Of a DNA stretch of 53,667 nt, positions 52,831 through 53,667 are shown piece by piece (positions within the stretch are counted from its first letter, which is position 1; every line of letters begins with the position of its first letter). The stretch comes from OLB7 sp966250335 (lineage in GTDB: Bacteria; Bacteroidota; Ignavibacteria; OLB7): positions 1-53,667 of the forward strand of contig CBINGZ010000041.1 in NCBI GenBank assembly GCA_966250335.1, written 5' to 3'. Under the pieces are notes generated by a model. The model did not search any database, was not told the DNA's origin, and saw nothing but the letters and a program-made list of their open reading frames with translations. Made by a program: the position numbers and the translations under genes.

Positions 52831-53487
52831 TTATACCTCGGCCTCCACCTTCTTCCGCTTCCGCGCCTTCATTATTTCGATGGCGGGAGGGAGGATGGAG
52901 AGAAAGATCACGACCCCGATCACGTAGTGCAGGTAGCTTTCGATATCGGGGATCGTTCTGCCGAGAAAATATCCGAGCAGGGTGGTGGAAGCGATCCAGA
53001 GGATGCCGCCGCTGATGTTGTAGACGCCGAAGCGGCGGTACGGCATCTGCGCGATCCCGGCCACCACCGGCGCGAACGTCCTGATGACCGGAATGAAGCG
53101 AGCGATCACGATCGTCTTGCCGCCGTGCTTCTCGTAGAACTCCTGCGTCTTGACCAGATGCTCATGTTTGAAGAGCCTGCTGTTCGGCCGGCTCATCAGG
53201 CGTTTCCCGCTTCGCAGCCCGATATTATAGCCCACCGCGTCCCCGATGATCGCCGCCGGGATCAGCAACGTGTTCAGCAGGACGATATCGAGATCGCCGT
53301 TGGCGGCGAGCAGTCCCGCGATCACCAGAAGAGAGTCGCCCGGAAGGAAGAACCCGACCAGCAGACCGGTCTCCGCAAAGATGATGCAGAAGAGTACGAT
53401 ATATGCGACAACTTCCCCGGAACGGACGAACGCGCTCAACCCATCGGCGGTCGTGAACGTATGAAGCAGATCGGAAATCCAGTCCAT
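52831..53487 (-). CDS. DedA/VTT-domain membrane protein
   Basis: 218 aa. Multi-helix membrane protein of the DedA family, whose members translocate phospholipids such as undecaprenyl phosphate. Seen: 'IIFAETGLLVGFFLPGDSLLVIAGLLAANGDLDIVLL', 'IGDAVGYNIGLRSGKRL', 'KHGGKTIVIARFIPVIRTFAPVVAGIAQMPYRRFGVYNISGGILWI' (the core of the VTT domain with its conserved Arg and Pro) and a C-terminal Lys/Arg-rich tail. It converges with the DUF2723 gene, with 18 bp between them. Confidence 0.9.
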   Translation of the reverse strand: MDWISDLLHTFTTADGLSAFVRSGEVVAYIVLFCIIFAETGLLVGFFLPGDSLLVIAGLLAANGDLDIVLLNTLLIPAAIIGDAVGYNIGLRSGKRLMSRPNSRLFKHEHLVKTQEFYEKHGGKTIVIARFIPVIRTFAPVVAGIAQMPYRRFGVYNISGGILWIASTTLLGYFLGRTIPDIESYLHYVIGVVIFLSILPPAIEIMKARKRKKVEAEV

Positions 53488-53556
53488 TGAGCTCGGATTG
53501 ATAAGGGAGGATAATCCCGCCCCGTTCAGGGCGCTCTTACTGAGGAAGCGACAATC

Positions 53557-53592
53557 AACGAAAAAAGTTCGTCCCCAAACGAAAAAAGTCGT
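53557..53592. repeat. Short direct repeat upstream of the DedA gene
   Basis: AACGAAAAAAGTTCGT (53557-53572) is followed at 53578 by AACGAAAAAAGTCGT, each a small hairpin-like unit with an A-run. The rest of the window end (to 53667) is a pyrimidine-rich tract (CTCT/TTTC) in which I see no gene. Confidence 0.45.
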
Positions 53593-53667
53593 AGAGACCT
53601 CTCTCTTTCTTCTCTTCCCTCTGTGTCCTCTGTGACTCCCTGTTTATTTCTCTTCCTCTTTCTCTTT

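Overview
The window is a high-GC chromosomal segment with no rRNA, tRNA, CRISPR array, prophage or intact transposon that I could find. Five secreted proteins end in type IX secretion (T9SS)-like tails, four of them with an NPFNP(S/T)T motif. Together with a Thermus-like malate dehydrogenase, a HmuY-type heme locus, CHRD and DUF2723 proteins and many outer-membrane or lipoprotein signals, this points to the Bacteroidota/Chlorobi (FCB) superphylum, probably an Ignavibacteria- or Kapabacteria-like lineage. The lineage is an inference from gene families; no marker gene was aligned.

Layout. 1-15.6 kb: three tandem 4-kb genes for giant secreted proteins (IgGFc-binding-like N-terminus, Ig/ASH-like repeats, cohesin-like domain, T9SS tail), then a beta-propeller/PKD/Ig-like protein that shares the last two modules. 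15.6-22.4 kb: nucleotidyltransferase, malate dehydrogenase, two metallophosphatases, rdgB and an RluD-type pseudouridine synthase. 22.6-27.1 kb: outer-membrane protein, a lower-GC pair of small unknown paralogues with a possible small ORF between them, a lipoprotein and a three-CHRD secreted protein. 27.1-30.6 kb (minus strand): dnaB, an unknown gene, an SDR dehydrogenase and a thioredoxin. Upstream of dnaB lies a phased cluster of six DnaA-box-like 9-mers. 31-33.8 kb: lipoprotein, outer-membrane protein, an orphan ModB-like permease and a tiny membrane lipoprotein. 33.8-40 kb (minus strand): lipoproteins, DUF445, NusB, leucine dehydrogenase, an ElyC/DUF218 protein and an orphan iron-type ABC ATPase. 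40-42 kb: a carboxypeptidase-fold protein lacking its zinc ligands, followed by a hairpin repeat.

42-47.7 kb is a heme-acquisition locus. Two dyad operators precede a broken gene in which the TonB-receptor plug is fused to an internally deleted HmuY. Intact hmuT, hmuU, hmuV, a small Cys-motif protein and hmuS follow, closed by a strong terminator. The transporter and heme-handling genes look functional, while the outer-membrane receptor and hemophore look destroyed or mis-assembled. 47.7-53.5 kb: thioredoxin, a DnaJ-like protein, a GT9 glycosyltransferase (minus strand), a BON lipoprotein, a DUF2723 glycosyltransferase and a DedA protein.

The observations most worth following are the TonB-receptor/HmuY fusion with its upstream operators, the DnaA-box cluster at dnaB, the tandem IgGFc-like giants, the small paralogue pair, and the small Cys-motif gene inside the heme operon.
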